Shown here in pieces: positions 34,610 to 47,839 of a stretch of 64,000 bases of DNA. This DNA is from Chrysoporthe austroafricana. Taxonomy: Eukaryota; Ascomycota; Sordariomycetes; Diaporthales; Cryphonectriaceae. Every line of letters starts with the position of its first letter. Within the stretch, counting starts at the first letter, position 1. Location: contig JYIP02000005.1 in NCBI GenBank assembly GCA_001051155.2, forward strand, positions 3,658,001 through 3,722,000, read 5' to 3'. Under the pieces are notes generated by a model that did no database searches, was not told where the DNA came from, and saw only the letters and a list, made by a program, of their open reading frames with translations. A program made the translations under genes and the position numbers.

Positions 34610-35543
34610 CTTGCTCGCTGTGGCGGCAGAGGCTTGTCGAGAGAAGGCGAGAGGATACCTGAAGGAATACTGAAAAACGACTCGTGGGCGGAGTAGCCGG
34701 GTAAGATGAGACGTCCGGGGTAGAACAGGCAGGCGGTGACTGGGGAGGTCCAGGTGAAATCGAAATATTTATATAGTTTGAACTTGGCCGTGAAAGATTC
34801 GAAGAGGCCCAACAAGAAACGTGACAAATTTTGGCTCACTCACTGTAATGAACAGAAAAGAAAAAGAGCATTGAAGCACAAGCATCTCGGTGCGCCGACC
34901 CGGCCCTTTTAACGACCCTTTAGACAGTTTCCCTAACTTATTTATTGTTTTTACATAGTATTATTATGGGTTAGTTTATAACGGATTATCTGCCCTCCCC
35001 CCAAAACAAAGACTATTCAAGTAATTACCACAGGAAAAAGGTAAGAAATCACTTGGTCATGGGGCAAGGCCAATTGAATGAGAGCTTATCTTAAAACAAT
35101 TATGGGCTTTGATTGCTTGTCAGCTTACAACGCATTCACCAGAGACTCTGGCCGACATGCTCAGGACAGTACGAGCGATTAGTGAAGATGAGCGGGACGC
35201 CTGGCAACCGGCTTGAGATGTCTGTTCGGGTGGGAATCATGGTCTTTCCCAACCTTTCGAGACCCCCGCAAAGCTTTCGTGGTGTGAAACTTGAGATCTC
35301 GTGAATATACCTTTGTATGCTAAACGGAGCCTTGATACATCACACCAGTCACTTGCTGTGCGGATGGCCATCTCCAACGACACGACTTCTCTCATTTTGT
35401 CTCAACTAATTCAATACGGCACTTGCCAGCCGTCATGGGTACAGTACTCGCCCACTCACCAACTCCTCGCTCCGTCACAAACTTTTTGTTTTCCCCCCCT
35501 CTGCCCATGCGCAAATGATCCCCAGTTTCTTCGGCATCGCCGT
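34610..35543. other. AT-rich intergenic region
   Basis: Promoter of the 2EXR gene and 3' region of the formaldehyde dehydrogenase gene, with a strongly AT-rich patch at about 34920-35000. No gene seen. Confidence 0.6.
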
Positions 35544-37134
<1,591 letters not shown>

Positions 37135-39261
37135 TGTGTGTGCTAGGTTTGCTATTTCTGGGAGTCTTGAGGTTCCAGCTGTGCAGCGCAGTCGGGTTAT
37201 GGGAGGTGATGAGGAGGAGGAGGAGGAGGGGTAGTCTGTTGAAGGTTGATGTCAAAAGTATGAATGATAGTGCTGCCGGCATGGATCGGAGATCTTCCCA
37301 AGCTACGGCAAGCTACGGCAGTGTGGGGTCCTGACGGCAACGCCTTTATCCTCCGCTAATCTCGCCGTTTACGAGCGATGCCGGCAGGGGGGCTCGGGAC
37401 AGTATCAGTATCTCTACTAACGTTGACACATTATTCATGTGCCCCCAGCCGCTGCTATGGCACAGCTTCTGCCGAGTCTATCCTCCGCTGGAAGTTGTTA
37501 GTGGCATACCTAGGAGCTATGACGCTGAGCGCCCTGGCGGGGTCAGGCGCGGGCGCTGGCGGGGTAGATTGCTGCTCGCGGGCAGCTTGGCCCCAAGCCT
37601 CCGGCGATTTCTCGGAGGTCGGCATCATTTCGGCATCGGCTCCCAACGTGCACTCTATTGTCCGCCCCTACCTGCAGGGCAGGTAATTAATTACCTGCTG
37701 TATGCACCAGCGTCCGTCTGCGTGACTCATAATCACTTGGCAGATGTCGACGAGCAGAAGTAGTGAGTGGCTGCATATGAGCCGCCAAAGGATGAATGGC
37801 GCGGAGACTCGGGGTGTTAAGTTTCCCAGCATGCTGCCCGGTTTCTGTTATTAAAGTAGCTTTACAATGAGCGATTATTAATACGATTGATAAGAATACG
37901 ACTTTCCATATTAAATGATAGGAATAGTATTTCGCTTTAAATCGTATTGCTAATATGAACCGTCGTGAATACAGCTGCACTTGGCTTCAGAGTTAAATGT
38001 GTGATTATTACACTATTTAGGCAATATCCTGCCGGCACTTATTCAAACTACTTCGAACCATAATTATTATAAAATGACACTTAGGAACTAGCATTGAAGG
38101 CGAAATACGAGTTTCGCGCCGGGAGACTAAATCTGTCTTCTTGCTCGTCTCTTCAGACAGCAACTTGCACCTGACCGTAGTCAATATCCCAGATACTCCC
38201 CCAATGTATTCTTCGCCCTCCCTCTATTCGTCGCTGAGATTACACATGAGCTGGAAACTGGACATTGCTTCAAATATGTCCAAGAAAGTATTGCTTATCT
38301 CCTCATTTGCATTGGCCTCTTTTAACTACCTATAATAGGAAATATGAAGCGAGGACGCAGTAAATTTAACTCTCATCTTTGACCTCCATCGAATGAATGG
38401 TCCCATACGAAGAACACCATATTCAATGCCTCCTCTATCTGCTGAAACGGCAGGGAGAGTGCTTTTGTAAATGTTTATACGCCTCCGTCTATATCTCAGC
38501 ATGTAATTATCCCGCAAGTGTCCCAACAGGCAGCAAGCCGGAAGACTAATGCATGCCACAGGATGTTACTGTGCAGGCGAACTTGTAGGCTACCTAGGTA
38601 TGGCAACTTACACCCTCCCCTACTTCGCCGTGCATCCCGTATTGAAAGATTTCAAGCCCACGAGGGGACAGGACTCAGTCCCTCTCCAGTGGCTCCTGTA
38701 GATCATTCGGAGCCTCGACAGGCCGTCTCGCTGGTGCTGGCTGCCTCTAAGCGCTATGTCCATCGTATCCAACGCCATTGAGATCGAATAGGTCCATGAT
38801 GGGGCGGCATGGGCGAGTTCAAAGAGCGCAGCTCTATTACGTAATTATCCAGGGCTATTTCTAGCCAGCCGTCTGGGCTTCTAGCCTTCCTTCGAAAGAA
38901 CAACAACAAATTGACTGCTACTTTTCATCTTGAACCAAACATCTTGGACCAGACGCATACCCCTGACAAGCTCGGTGCATTATATCTGGAGCATTTGGGC
39001 CGCTATTTTCTACTCACTTGCCAGTTCAAAGCCCGCAGAGCAAGACGGAGTTGCTCATGGTAGCGAGCTCGTGATTCTAAGGTGTCGAGATCAATAAACC
39101 TTTATCTCAGGCTCGGCAAGATGAACCCTGTCAACGGCAGCCACAGCATAGTCGCTGAACCAGACAGCCTGTGAATCAAAACAAGGAAATCGTCGACAGT
39201 CTATTGCCAGTGTCCGAAAAAAACTGGATGAGATGGCAGTTCATTCAATCTAAGAACCCCT
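37135..39261. other. AT-rich gene-free region
   Basis: Promoter of the formaldehyde dehydrogenase gene at the left, then AT-rich sequence with short degraded open frames on both strands. On the minus strand around 38150-38340 a protein-like frame is broken by stops; I cannot assign it. Probably decayed mobile or accessory DNA. Confidence 0.5.
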
Positions 39262-40039
39262 ATGTATTATTACGAGATTGTGATGCGAACTCTAGGTGAC
39301 TCTGTTCTGCTTGAGACGCTTGACACATTGCAATATAGACTTACGGCACGACGCTACCTTTGCAAGGACATACTTGAACTCCTTGTTCAACCTGACATCC
39401 CTAATCGAGCCTCTGATCTAAAAGTCGCTGATGTTGCTACTGGTAGTGGGCACACTGAATCGAGAAACGTTAATTAAGTACGTAGCATGACAGCTAACAC
39501 TTCCCAGGATTTAGCTTCACAACCTTGACCGTCAAACATCTAGTTCTCTCGAACTGCGCGGTTTTGATATCAGCTTGGTCTAGGTTAGCCCTACGCCCCG
39601 CCCTGGTTACCGGCGAACACTCATACGCACACATGGAACATCTTTGAGCAGCCGCCTCCAAAGTTCCTGGGCTGATTTGACGTTGTACGCATTTGCGTGA
39701 TCACGGTCGTCATCAAAGACAATAATTCTAGACTAATACTGGAGAATCCGACCAAATTATTGAGTACGTAGAGACTTGCGTCTTTCATTCGATATTCTTA
39801 AGGAAGAAAGAAAGAAAGAAAAGCAAAAGGGTCAACGCTTATGTTCATGTTAACAGAACCTGGTAGCTATCTTCAGTAGGATGAGGTCGACACTGTCAGG
39901 CGCTCGATCAAGACTGTTCCCGGTGTGGATACAGAGAGTCTTAACGTTGTCTTCTCCCAGTTTAAGAGGCGTGATACATGAGTAATCTAACCGCATTTCA
40001 TGTGCAACACAAGGATTTTGCGAGCTGAATTTATAGTTG

Positions 40040-40044
40040 GAAAT
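40040..40044. repeat. Target-site duplication, left copy (GAAAT)
   Basis: Five-base direct repeat immediately left of the retroelement; the partner is at 41549..41553. Confidence 0.7.
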
Positions 40045-40062
40045 TGTTGGCTGGGCTGTACG

Positions 40063-41052
40063 AAAATCGTCGTCTCTATCAACAGCATGAAGATAGTACG
40101 TCTCAGCACGCCCCGTCAAAATACGGGGGAAGACGGCATGGAACTGGCCTGGTCGAATCTCTGCGTGGTATCAGATGTTGAAAAGGACCTTCATCTTGTC
40201 GTCAAGAAGGTCGTATGGATCGCCAGTATATCTCTGCTCACGATCATAGGTCTTTACAAACTGTGTAAGCTTCTGGGGGTCCAGTCGTTCGTTTGGTACC
40301 GACTGTGGAGGCAGTGTAGTATATGGGTCGTATGGCGGCTGGTCGTAGCCAGTCCATCGCTGTGGCGGTGGGGATGGTCTGTGTGAAGGTCGTTGTTGCG
40401 GTGGCAACAGGTCAATATGGTGTGGTGCGTTCGAGGGTGCGTCTGAGGGTATCGTCTGCGAGCCTTCTTTCGCTGTCTGTACGGCACCCAGGGTTGGCGA
40501 CGATGCTGATATTACTGCCAGAATCTCTTCTTGAGTCTTTTAAGGGGGTCTCGCGGCCTGAGTCGCTGGGGCTGGTCTCGCCCTTCCCAGAGACCGACGA
40601 AGGTTCTGTTATCGCTAGCATGCGCGACATTCGGGGGCAAAGGTCGCCGCTATCAGCTCCTCCTGATCCCATTCCAAGGGGTCTTCTCTTGTCACAAGGT
40701 CTGCTAGCTGGGAGGCCATACGGCCGTTATTTCGTCCTGTAAAGACGCCTCGTTATCGAAGGAAGTTCTTAAGAGAGCGGCGAAACGCAGTAGGTGCCTT
40801 ATTGAATATCTCGATAGTCCATTCCTCGAAGTCCTCACGAAAGGTATAGAAGAGGTTGTCGTCGAAGAGCTGTTCTGCCATATAGTCCTTGATCGCCCTG
40901 GCGATCCTCGTCGCGAGCTGGGACTCGTTGTTTGACGCGTCTGTAACAGGGTTGGTCCACGCGCTGGTATCTATATATTCCCAGTAGGCTTCCTCGACAC
41001 GAAGCCCATCCATCAGGACCTCGAGAGGTCGGGAACCATCGTCACTGGCCAT
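40063..41052 (-). pseudogene. Retroelement Gag remnant
   Basis: One continuous minus-strand frame starts at the ATG at 41052 (MASDDGSRPLEVLMDGL) and runs to about 40063. It contains the fungal LTR-element Gag block FVKTYDREQRYTG, DLLDDKMKVLF and AVFPRILTGRAETYYLHAV. The frame is not shifted but is cut by five stops (after FLR, two after PECRAC, after AARPP, after VLFNI). Every stop can be derived from CAA, CAG or CGA by a single C-to-T change, as expected from repeat-induced point mutation. It is inactive and lacks the pol region. Confidence 0.75.
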
Positions 41053-41360
41053 CGTGGGTTCTGTATGTGTTGTTGTATGTGGTGTTCTGGGTGTTATGCG
41101 TGAATGACGCGTATCTTCGCCTTGCTTCAGAGAGTATAACGTCGCGATCAGGGAGGTCCGGGGCGGGGCGAGATCTTCTCAGCTACCGTTCAGAGAGTCT
41201 AGTTTCCCAGGGAGGTCTGAAGAAACGATTGCCGATATGTAGCACAGAGGGCCTCGTCGAGAGTATATACGCGCTGTTAACAGCACGTACAGGGAGGTCT
41301 TCGGGGTTCTGTCTCTTCAACCTAGCTGTCTGTGATCGCCTAAAGGCAACCACTGATCAG

Positions 41361-41548
41361 TGTTGGCTGGGCTGTACGTACGTACGTAGAAGGGGTTCAA
41401 TATCGTGTATTTGTTGTTGTCTGTCTGCTAGCTAGATGGACAGGTTTGCCTGCTTGTTTGCGTGCGAAGATATATATGCCTGCGCACGGGTCACATAATG
41501 ATCCGTGCCACTATCCTCCGGCAGGCTCAACACCATACAAAACACACA
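41361..41548 (-). repeat. Long terminal repeat (5' LTR of minus-strand element)
   Basis: Bounded by TG and CA dinucleotides, 188 bp. Its first 18 bases recur at the far end of the element (40045..40062). The gag start codon lies about 300 bp inside it. Confidence 0.7.
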
Positions 41549-41553
41549 GAAAT
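41549..41553. repeat. Target-site duplication, right copy (GAAAT)
   Basis: Five-base direct repeat immediately right of the retroelement LTR. Confidence 0.7.
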
Positions 41554-41648
41554 ACTATTTGCCGCGAATTATGGAAGAGATTGCATATACGGGCGCTTAC
41601 ACCTTTGAATATGGACTGGGTATGGCAAGATTCTGGAATGATATGTGA

Positions 41649-43389
41649 GTCTATAAGAGTAGAATGTTTTATTGCGCCAACTCCATACAGAAAGCAAAAG
41701 GGAATTAGATTATTAGGCCGAGTCTATAGACGTCTCATGATGGTTGAGAACGAGTGTCGTCGACGATCTTTGAACAACCACTATGCATTCAAACCAACGC
41801 AGAAATATAAGGAGCTGTTCCATAGCACAGGTATAACAATGGGGCCAGAGTTTCTAGAGAGAACCTAAAATACGGAAAGGCTCGAATGTATGGACAGCCA
41901 AAAACAAAATCAAAGAATTCAGTTGTAAAGCTTACCACCGGCTCGGGCACCGTGTGAATTTAATTAGTACTACGAGCCTCTGATAACTGCTACTTGCCGC
42001 ATCGGAATTATTTAGAACAAGATTACATAATATTCTTCATATAATCTCTACAGACTTTTCTTTTAACGCAACTTAGTGTTTTGATTTCCTGCTAATTTTT
42101 GAGATATTTTTTAAAATTTTCATTATTCCACGCGGCGAGCTTTCGTTGTCTTACGCAGCCGATGAGTTGGTAGATTTTGGCGCATAGAGTTAATATGGGT
42201 CACTTTGCAAGCATGAAGGCTGGTCGTGCGGCTCGACGCTGGGTGTTCGCAGCGCGGGTCACGCGACCAGGCGCTTAACGACCTCTCGGGCCCATGGCAG
42301 CTGGTCTAGACCCTCGCCTCGTCAGCCTATCCGACGTGGTCACTTCAATTAAAGTTTGCGGGCTCGAATCCGCGTGCGGAGACTTTTGCCCCCTGGGACT
42401 CCGATGGACTGTGCAGATTGGGGCTGTTAGGGAATGCTTATCCAGGCTTTAATGCCATGCCTTTATTTCATCTGACCTGCCATCGACCCTCGCTGACACT
42501 GTCTCCTGGGATCGGACAGTCCGGCCTTCAGCCCCAAGCGGTCGGAAGCGTCGCCTCGCAGCTGGCGGCAGCTTTCTGGCCAGGCCAGCGAAGTCTGCAT
42601 GGCGCTGCATTCGCCTGCATCCGCTGTGAACCCGAGTCAGAATATATCGGAAGTGCGGATGCTGCCCTTGACGTCGATGGTTCTGCAACGTACCTAGTCA
42701 AGACGCTGTCAAGGATTCCGCCTTTGATCAGTGACGTCCCTTCGCCAGCGCTGTCACATGCTATCTCGGAGGAGTTGGCCAGCGACGGCATGAACTGCGC
42801 CCTGAAAGATTCGCAACCTTGTAAGAATATCCCTGTGGAACGAACGTCGCACAGCCTACCCCTGACCCTCACTAGAAGCGACGGCTGGCTGCAGACTACG
42901 GAAGCCACTAGATTTTCAATCCGGCAGGACACAAAAGGATAAAAGAACAATCAGACCGCCCCTCCTTCGAACCAGAGACCGTAATAACAAGGTGAAACCT
43001 AACGAACTCCTCGGCCCTGAGAACTCACCCGGTTGCTGAAGCCTCCTGCCTGGCCCAGAGACTCGGCCTAGCCCTTTTGCGCCCCTGAGCGCTTCACCGA
43101 CATCCCCGGCAGTCTAGCCAGTGGTGGATCCACAGGGCAAGAGCCGCGTGGCACGCCCAATAAGGCCTGCAATAATTGTGGCCTCGCCCTGCGAATTTCT
43201 TGCTGGGGGCTGTGTCAGCCAGGCCCGACAGGCCGCACCGGGGGGCGACGCGCAGAAGAAGAGGCGGTCAGAAGGTGGCCCGTGACAGGTCCGCACCCCG
43301 AGACCACAATCAGGCCCGGTGGATGAGTCGCCGTTCCGTGAAGTGCCCTCACCGAAGAACTGTGCGCGTGGCCGGCGATCTTCTTCAGA
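41649..43389. other. AT-rich to mixed region without a supported gene
   Basis: The left half is AT-rich decayed sequence downstream of the methyltransferase wreck. The right half (42.2-43.4 kb) is GC-richer and serves as upstream region of the Ras-like gene. Open frames exist on both strands around 42.4-42.95 kb, but none shows a recognisable domain or consistent splice structure. Confidence 0.5.
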
Positions 43390-44433
43390 ATGAGACTATC
43401 ACAAGGTGAGTGAGTCTCGCCCGCTGTTGCGCGGTGGGGGGAAACGGTGCGGATGGGGTGGGCTGACTACGGGCCACCAGGGAGCAAGACATACCTCGAC
43501 CTACCTTCTCTCATTGAGCCTCAGGAGTATAGCATTGTGATCTGTGCAGACGACGACGAGTATGCCGGCCGGAACAAGGTGCTGCAGAAGGTCTGTCCTC
43601 GTGTCCATCGCGCCCTCGCGCGACCCGGCGGCGCACACCCCTCGCTGACATGTCTCGCCCCCAGTTCATCAGCGCCGATGAGCCCAGCGCTGACGGCGCC
43701 GACGGCGCCGACCAGGACAAGCGCTTCCGCAAGCTGATGGACATCTCCGGGACGGCGACGACCATCGAGCTGCTGGAGCTGGGCCCTGAGACGGACCAGG
43801 CCATGCTGCGGTACCAGATCGAGTACGCGGAGGCCTTCGCCTTCGTCTTCAGCCTGTACTCGCCGCAGTCGCTGGAGACGACGCAGAAGCTGCGCGACAA
43901 GGTGGAGCGGGCGGCGCGGAACCACCACAACATCGTCACGATGAGCGAGTACGACAGGGACGGCGGGATGGACGTGCCGGTGTTCCTCATCGGGAACCGC
44001 GACGGGGACCTGGCGCCGCCGCAGGGTAAGTCGATGACCGTCTACTAACCATGCTAGCCCGCTGGGCGATCCCGGGTCCTGAAGGAATTTTGCGGCTGAC
44101 GTGACGGGGGTTGACGCAGAGATGGAGGGGCCCGACTTCTCGCCCACGGCGTTCGATGAGAGCGCCGAGGCGGATATGAGGGCGCAGAGGGAGAAGGCCA
44201 AGGAGCTGGCGCAGCTCTGGGGGTGCGCCTATTTCGAGGTCGACACGTCCAAGAAGCGGGGGGAGCACGGCGTTGATGAGGCCATCATGGGGATAGGTCA
44301 TTTTATCAAGGCTACGGAGAGGCCGTCCACATCGTCGACAGCGTCCTTCCGCGCGCCGATGAAGCCGCCGAAGCAGTACCGCATACGAAGGTTTCTGGGG
44401 AGGATGGGGAGGATGACGAGCTTCAGTAGCTGA
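43390..44433 (+). CDS. Ras-like small GTPase fold with degenerate nucleotide-binding motifs
   Basis: Four exons, 43390..43405, 43481..43590, 43665..44025 and 44120..44433; 266 residues, in frame. The first intron has GTGAGT, a CTGAC branch and CACCAG, which supports the start MRLSQ. The body aligns with a Ras fold: EYSIVICADD where the P-loop should be, LELGPETDQAMLRYQIEYAEAFAFVFSLYSPQSLE for the G3 region and following strand, VFLIGNRDGDL for G4, YFEVDTSKK for G5. The GxxxxGK[S/T] lysine and Ser are missing (AGRN) and the DxxG Asp is replaced (LELG), so nucleotide binding is doubtful. There is no C-terminal CAAX; the tail is basic. Probably a pseudo-GTPase acting as a scaffold or regulator. 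Confidence 0.75.
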
Positions 44434-45731
44434 GGTAGCTCAGGAGGGTGGGCCATTAATCTCGGACCAGTATGGCCCTTAGTTCTCTTTGTCCAGTGGG
44501 GGTGGGATGGTTGGGACTGGTTAGAGGATCTCGGAGGGGGGTTATCAAACTGAAAACAGTAACAAGGGGTTCAGGAAACCCCTCGGCATCGCGAGGGGCA
44601 TACATGAATAGCTTGCGAGGTGAATGATATCACCACGTAATTACAAAATATGTAGATAGCATTGCGGCCTAGAGGCATCATCCTATGGCGTTCAGGTGAA
44701 ATTAATCAGATCAATAGGAATACCACGATCGAATTACAGGCGCTAGTAGTTACATTCTCTTCTGTCCTCGAAAGACGAGACGATCTATAAGTGGCTTGGA
44801 TACAAGCTGAAGTGAGATTTGTCGTTATTAGTTGGCGGAAATTTCCTGGTGCGTCCGGCACAAGACATCATCTAAAGTAAACAACTGAGGTTGCCAGGCC
44901 GATATAACTGAATTACTGAGCATGTCACTGAAAGACCTGCAATTCAATGCTAAATATATGTGGCATGCATAAGCTCTTCCGGGCTGTGATTATCAACGTC
45001 TGATCACTGGATAACTACGCCAGCTCACCACCTAATTATTTCAATCTCCCTCCCTCTGCTTTTTATAAGGTAGGGCTGCCCCTGTGTCGCTGCGCGCACA
45101 TATAGGTACAAGTACACGAGCTTGGTATCGATCGATATTGGGACTAGACATAGCAACCCACACATCATCATCTGGGCACTCACTACAGTCTTTCTGCGTT
45201 GAAAATACGCTCCGGCCAACACATACATAGGTAGTGTATTTAGGAAACACAGATACTTATAAGATGTTGGGCTCTCGAATACTTGGTTTCAAATCTTAAT
45301 AATTTCTCGAAGCAGGTCAGGTTTCCGAAGTCAGTCATCTCTCAAAGAGTCTGATGAACCTTTTTCCCACTCATTTTTCGGGGTTCTTACTTCAACATAT
45401 GGATCAGGTGGTTTTAAGACCGTTCTCTCACGGCCAGGGATGGACCGGGTATGAACATCAGATCCTGAGGTTCAATATGTACGCCTGTTGCGCAAAACGT
45501 CGACCTATTAAACACATGGCTAAATTCTTGAAATTCATTGCAGGTTGATTTGGCTATCGTGAAACCTATTCGGTATTGACATGTCTCCTTTGCCTCCAGC
45601 TCCTCATTTTCTCTAGCAACCCGCTGGACTGGGTATCACACGTTGGGACGTCACAAAAAGAAAGTCTCCTCTGATCCTCCACATTACTGGGCCAGAACAT
45701 CCATATCCTCTTCACTCTTTCGAGCCCCGAT
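44434..45731. other. Convergent AT-rich spacer
   Basis: About 1.3 kb between the Ras-like gene and the DUF4112 gene, mostly AT-rich. No gene or RNA recognised. Confidence 0.6.
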
Positions 45732-46530
45732 TCACCTTCGTCCATTATTCACCACACCCATCTCCACGTCTTGGTCTCCATGCCTCCCTTTTTTAGTTTT
45801 CGCAGGCGGAGGATTGTCCAGGATCTGTTCTGCGCCTCGGTCAATGTTACCGCCGCCGCGGCGCTCCGCCTCCGCTTTCTTGATCAGGTACTCCTCCAGC
45901 AGCCAAGCGTTGCGCGTGTTGGCCTTGAACCAAGCATCGGCGACGTCACCCAGAAACGGCACCAGGCCGATGCCGAAATCCATCGCGATGTTGAGAAGCA
46001 TCCGAGATTGCAGCACGCCAGGGAGGCCTCCGTCGACTTGAATTGCCTTGCGATAGACCAGCAAATATGCCATGATGGCGTCGATAATGTCGCCGAGACT
46101 GTGATTGAGGTCAGATTTCGTCCAGCACCATCTTCTGGAACAAGGGGGAGGTTTTTTTTGTTGCTATTGGGGGGGGGGGGCAAAAAGCACTCACCCAGGG
46201 AAGAGGCCAATGATGGCACTCCAACCGAACCGGATACCGCAGAGGTTGAACAGGCTCAGATCGAGACAGTAGGCTCGCTTCCGCACGGACATGAGGATCT
46301 TGGCGTCATGCTGCGAGAGCCCTGGCGGGCTGCCCTTCTTCTGCTTCTTGACCTTTGTTCTGCCGCGTCTGTCGCTGACCTTGACTTCCTCAAAGAAAGG
46401 ATCCTGCCGTAGGGTCAGAAACAGAACCAGTCTTCGCTCGCAGCTGGGGACATACCTTGGAGTTGATGTTCTTCTGGGCGGCCTCGCTCAGCACCTTTTT
46501 GGCGAGCATGTTTACTACTGCCTGAGACAT
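45732..46530 (-). CDS. DUF4112 membrane protein
   Basis: Three exons, 46530..46456, 46403..46195 and 46098..45732, in frame; 216 residues. The central region (IRFGWSAIIGLFPGLGDIIDAIMAYLL, then SRMLLNIAMDFGIGLVPFLGDVADAWFKAN) is the DUF4112 domain, with two related hydrophobic Gly/Asp segments. It is preceded by a basic stretch (KVKKQKKG) and followed by a charged tail. DUF4112 proteins occur in bacteria and fungi and are presumed membrane proteins; their role is unknown. All introns have standard fungal splice sites. Confidence 0.88.
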
Positions 46531-47839
46531 GTTGGCGGTGGTACAGGGGTGACTCCGGACTGGAAGGTGATGTGACTGAAAGGATCGATGGTGTCAAAAA
46601 TCTGAGCGGGCCCACTGAATGTCTTTTTTATCGTTTCCTCAGACTGAGAGGTCGAAATCAAGTGTTGGTAGCGTGCGTGTCTTGATGGTCGGTGACCCCG
46701 AGCGGACCAGCCTCCTTGATCAAGCCTGGAAAGTATTGGCGGCCGTTGTATCTGGACTCGTTTCAGGAGACGCTTCTGGCGACCCCACGAGCTGGGCCAC
46801 GGACGTTGACTGGGGGCAGATGAGACAGAGAGTCGTGGCAGTCACAGGCAGGTTGGAAAAGAGCTGCCGGGTGGACGGAAAACTACTACATGCCTAGGTA
46901 TTTATGAGAATGGTTGATTGCATATGTGGCAGGCTTGTCTCGGTGATCATGAGATTCCCTGATTTCCCCTGGCTGCAACGACGATTAGGCCCAATTACGT
47001 CAGGCCTGTGCTGTTAGTCTGTGCCGGCAGTAGCGTGTACCGCCACATCTGCAAGATCCAGACATGCCAGGCTCCAAGTCGCCCCCTTGGCAGGCTGCCT
47101 CAGCCACTCAGCCACACGGAATCTACCGATTACTGTACTATGGTAGTAGGTATTCCAAGGTTAGAACCACTTCTCACTTCTTATAAATGCTCTTCATGCT
47201 AGCCAGCAGGCATGAACAAGCGAGTCAAACTTCATGTCGTAGCAACTGAGCTTCCGGCTGCTCGAGTTCTCATCCGAGAAATCTGCCGCACAGCCACATG
47301 CTCCAAAGCTAGCTCCGGGGTGCCGCCGTTGCTGGATCATGCTCGGGCACCTGCAACCCATTCAGGTATTAAAAAAATGGCCGCCAGAGGAACACTAGTG
47401 ATGCTATGGACAGTGCTGTGGTACAGCACCAACTGGCAGGGAGACCAACGTGGCAATTTGGAGCCCTGGCTGGCGTAACCATTGGAAGAGCTGTCCAATC
47501 GACAGCCCGGCAGCTATCCAAGCTGGGAGCTCTCTCTCATGCGACAGGCAGCTGGGTAGGTCCACTGCGGGCTGCCGCTGAGATGGATCCCTCGGGTGGC
47601 CTCACCGCTGGCCTGCCATTACGACAGATCGTCTGCAGGCCTGACGCATCCCAAACGAACAGTCGTGGGCGGCGTTTACCCCAAGATTTTGACTTCAGAC
47701 CTTGAAAGCTGGACATCAATCAGGCAGGGCCCTAGGACGTCGACCTCAGACGCTCGGTCCGGCAGACCAACAGGCCCATCGCATGCTGCTCACCCTCACC
47801 CACTACTAGTGCAACTCGTTTTCACGCAAGCGCACCATC
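46531..47839. other. Divergent promoter region
   Basis: 1.3 kb between the divergent DUF4112 and vWA-like genes. No coding signal beyond short chance frames. Confidence 0.6.

Larger units (their letters stand above)
40045..41548 (-). mobile_element. Internally deleted LTR retroelement with 5-bp target duplication
   Basis: The element starts TGTTGGCTGGGCTGTACG at 40045 and ends in ACACACA at 41548. It is flanked by the direct repeat GAAAT at 40040..40044 and 41549..41553, a target-site duplication. The right LTR (41361..41548, 188 bp) begins with the same 18 bases seen at the left end. The left LTR is reduced to these 18 bases, which run straight into gag-like sequence, so pol and most of one LTR are gone. 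The internal region encodes a stop-ridden Gag on the minus strand. Likely a Ty1/copia-type element; a gypsy origin is not excluded. Confidence 0.78.
39262..41648 (+). pseudogene. Broken SAM-dependent methyltransferase (LaeA/UMTA-like), interrupted by a retroelement
   Basis: Fragments in order on the plus strand match a class I methyltransferase of fungal secondary metabolism. 39262-39450: YRLTARRYLCKDILELLVQPD then motif I VADVATGSG. Around 39508-39580: DLASQP, then after a frame change SSLELRGFDIS. Around 39680-39760: FDVV then NPTKLL. 39856-39984: EPGSYLQ-stop-DEVDTVRRS, where the family has GGYLQW. After the retroelement, 41570-41648: MEEIAYTGAYTFEYG and ARFWND. Two family Trp codons are now TAG and TGA and a Gly is now AGC, all G-to-A type changes consistent with repeat-induced point mutation. 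There are also frame changes, and an LTR element is inserted at 40045. Clearly non-functional. Confidence 0.75.

Noticed and set aside
42330..42385. tRNA-like segment containing GGCTCGAATCC
   Set aside because: A T-arm-like hairpin is present, but the T-stem is imperfect and I cannot form a proper acceptor stem or anticodon arm. At most a degraded tRNA-derived piece.
42418..42950. 174-codon plus-strand and 140-codon minus-strand frames
   Set aside because: They overlap, neither has a recognised domain, and the region is likely upstream sequence of the Ras-like gene.
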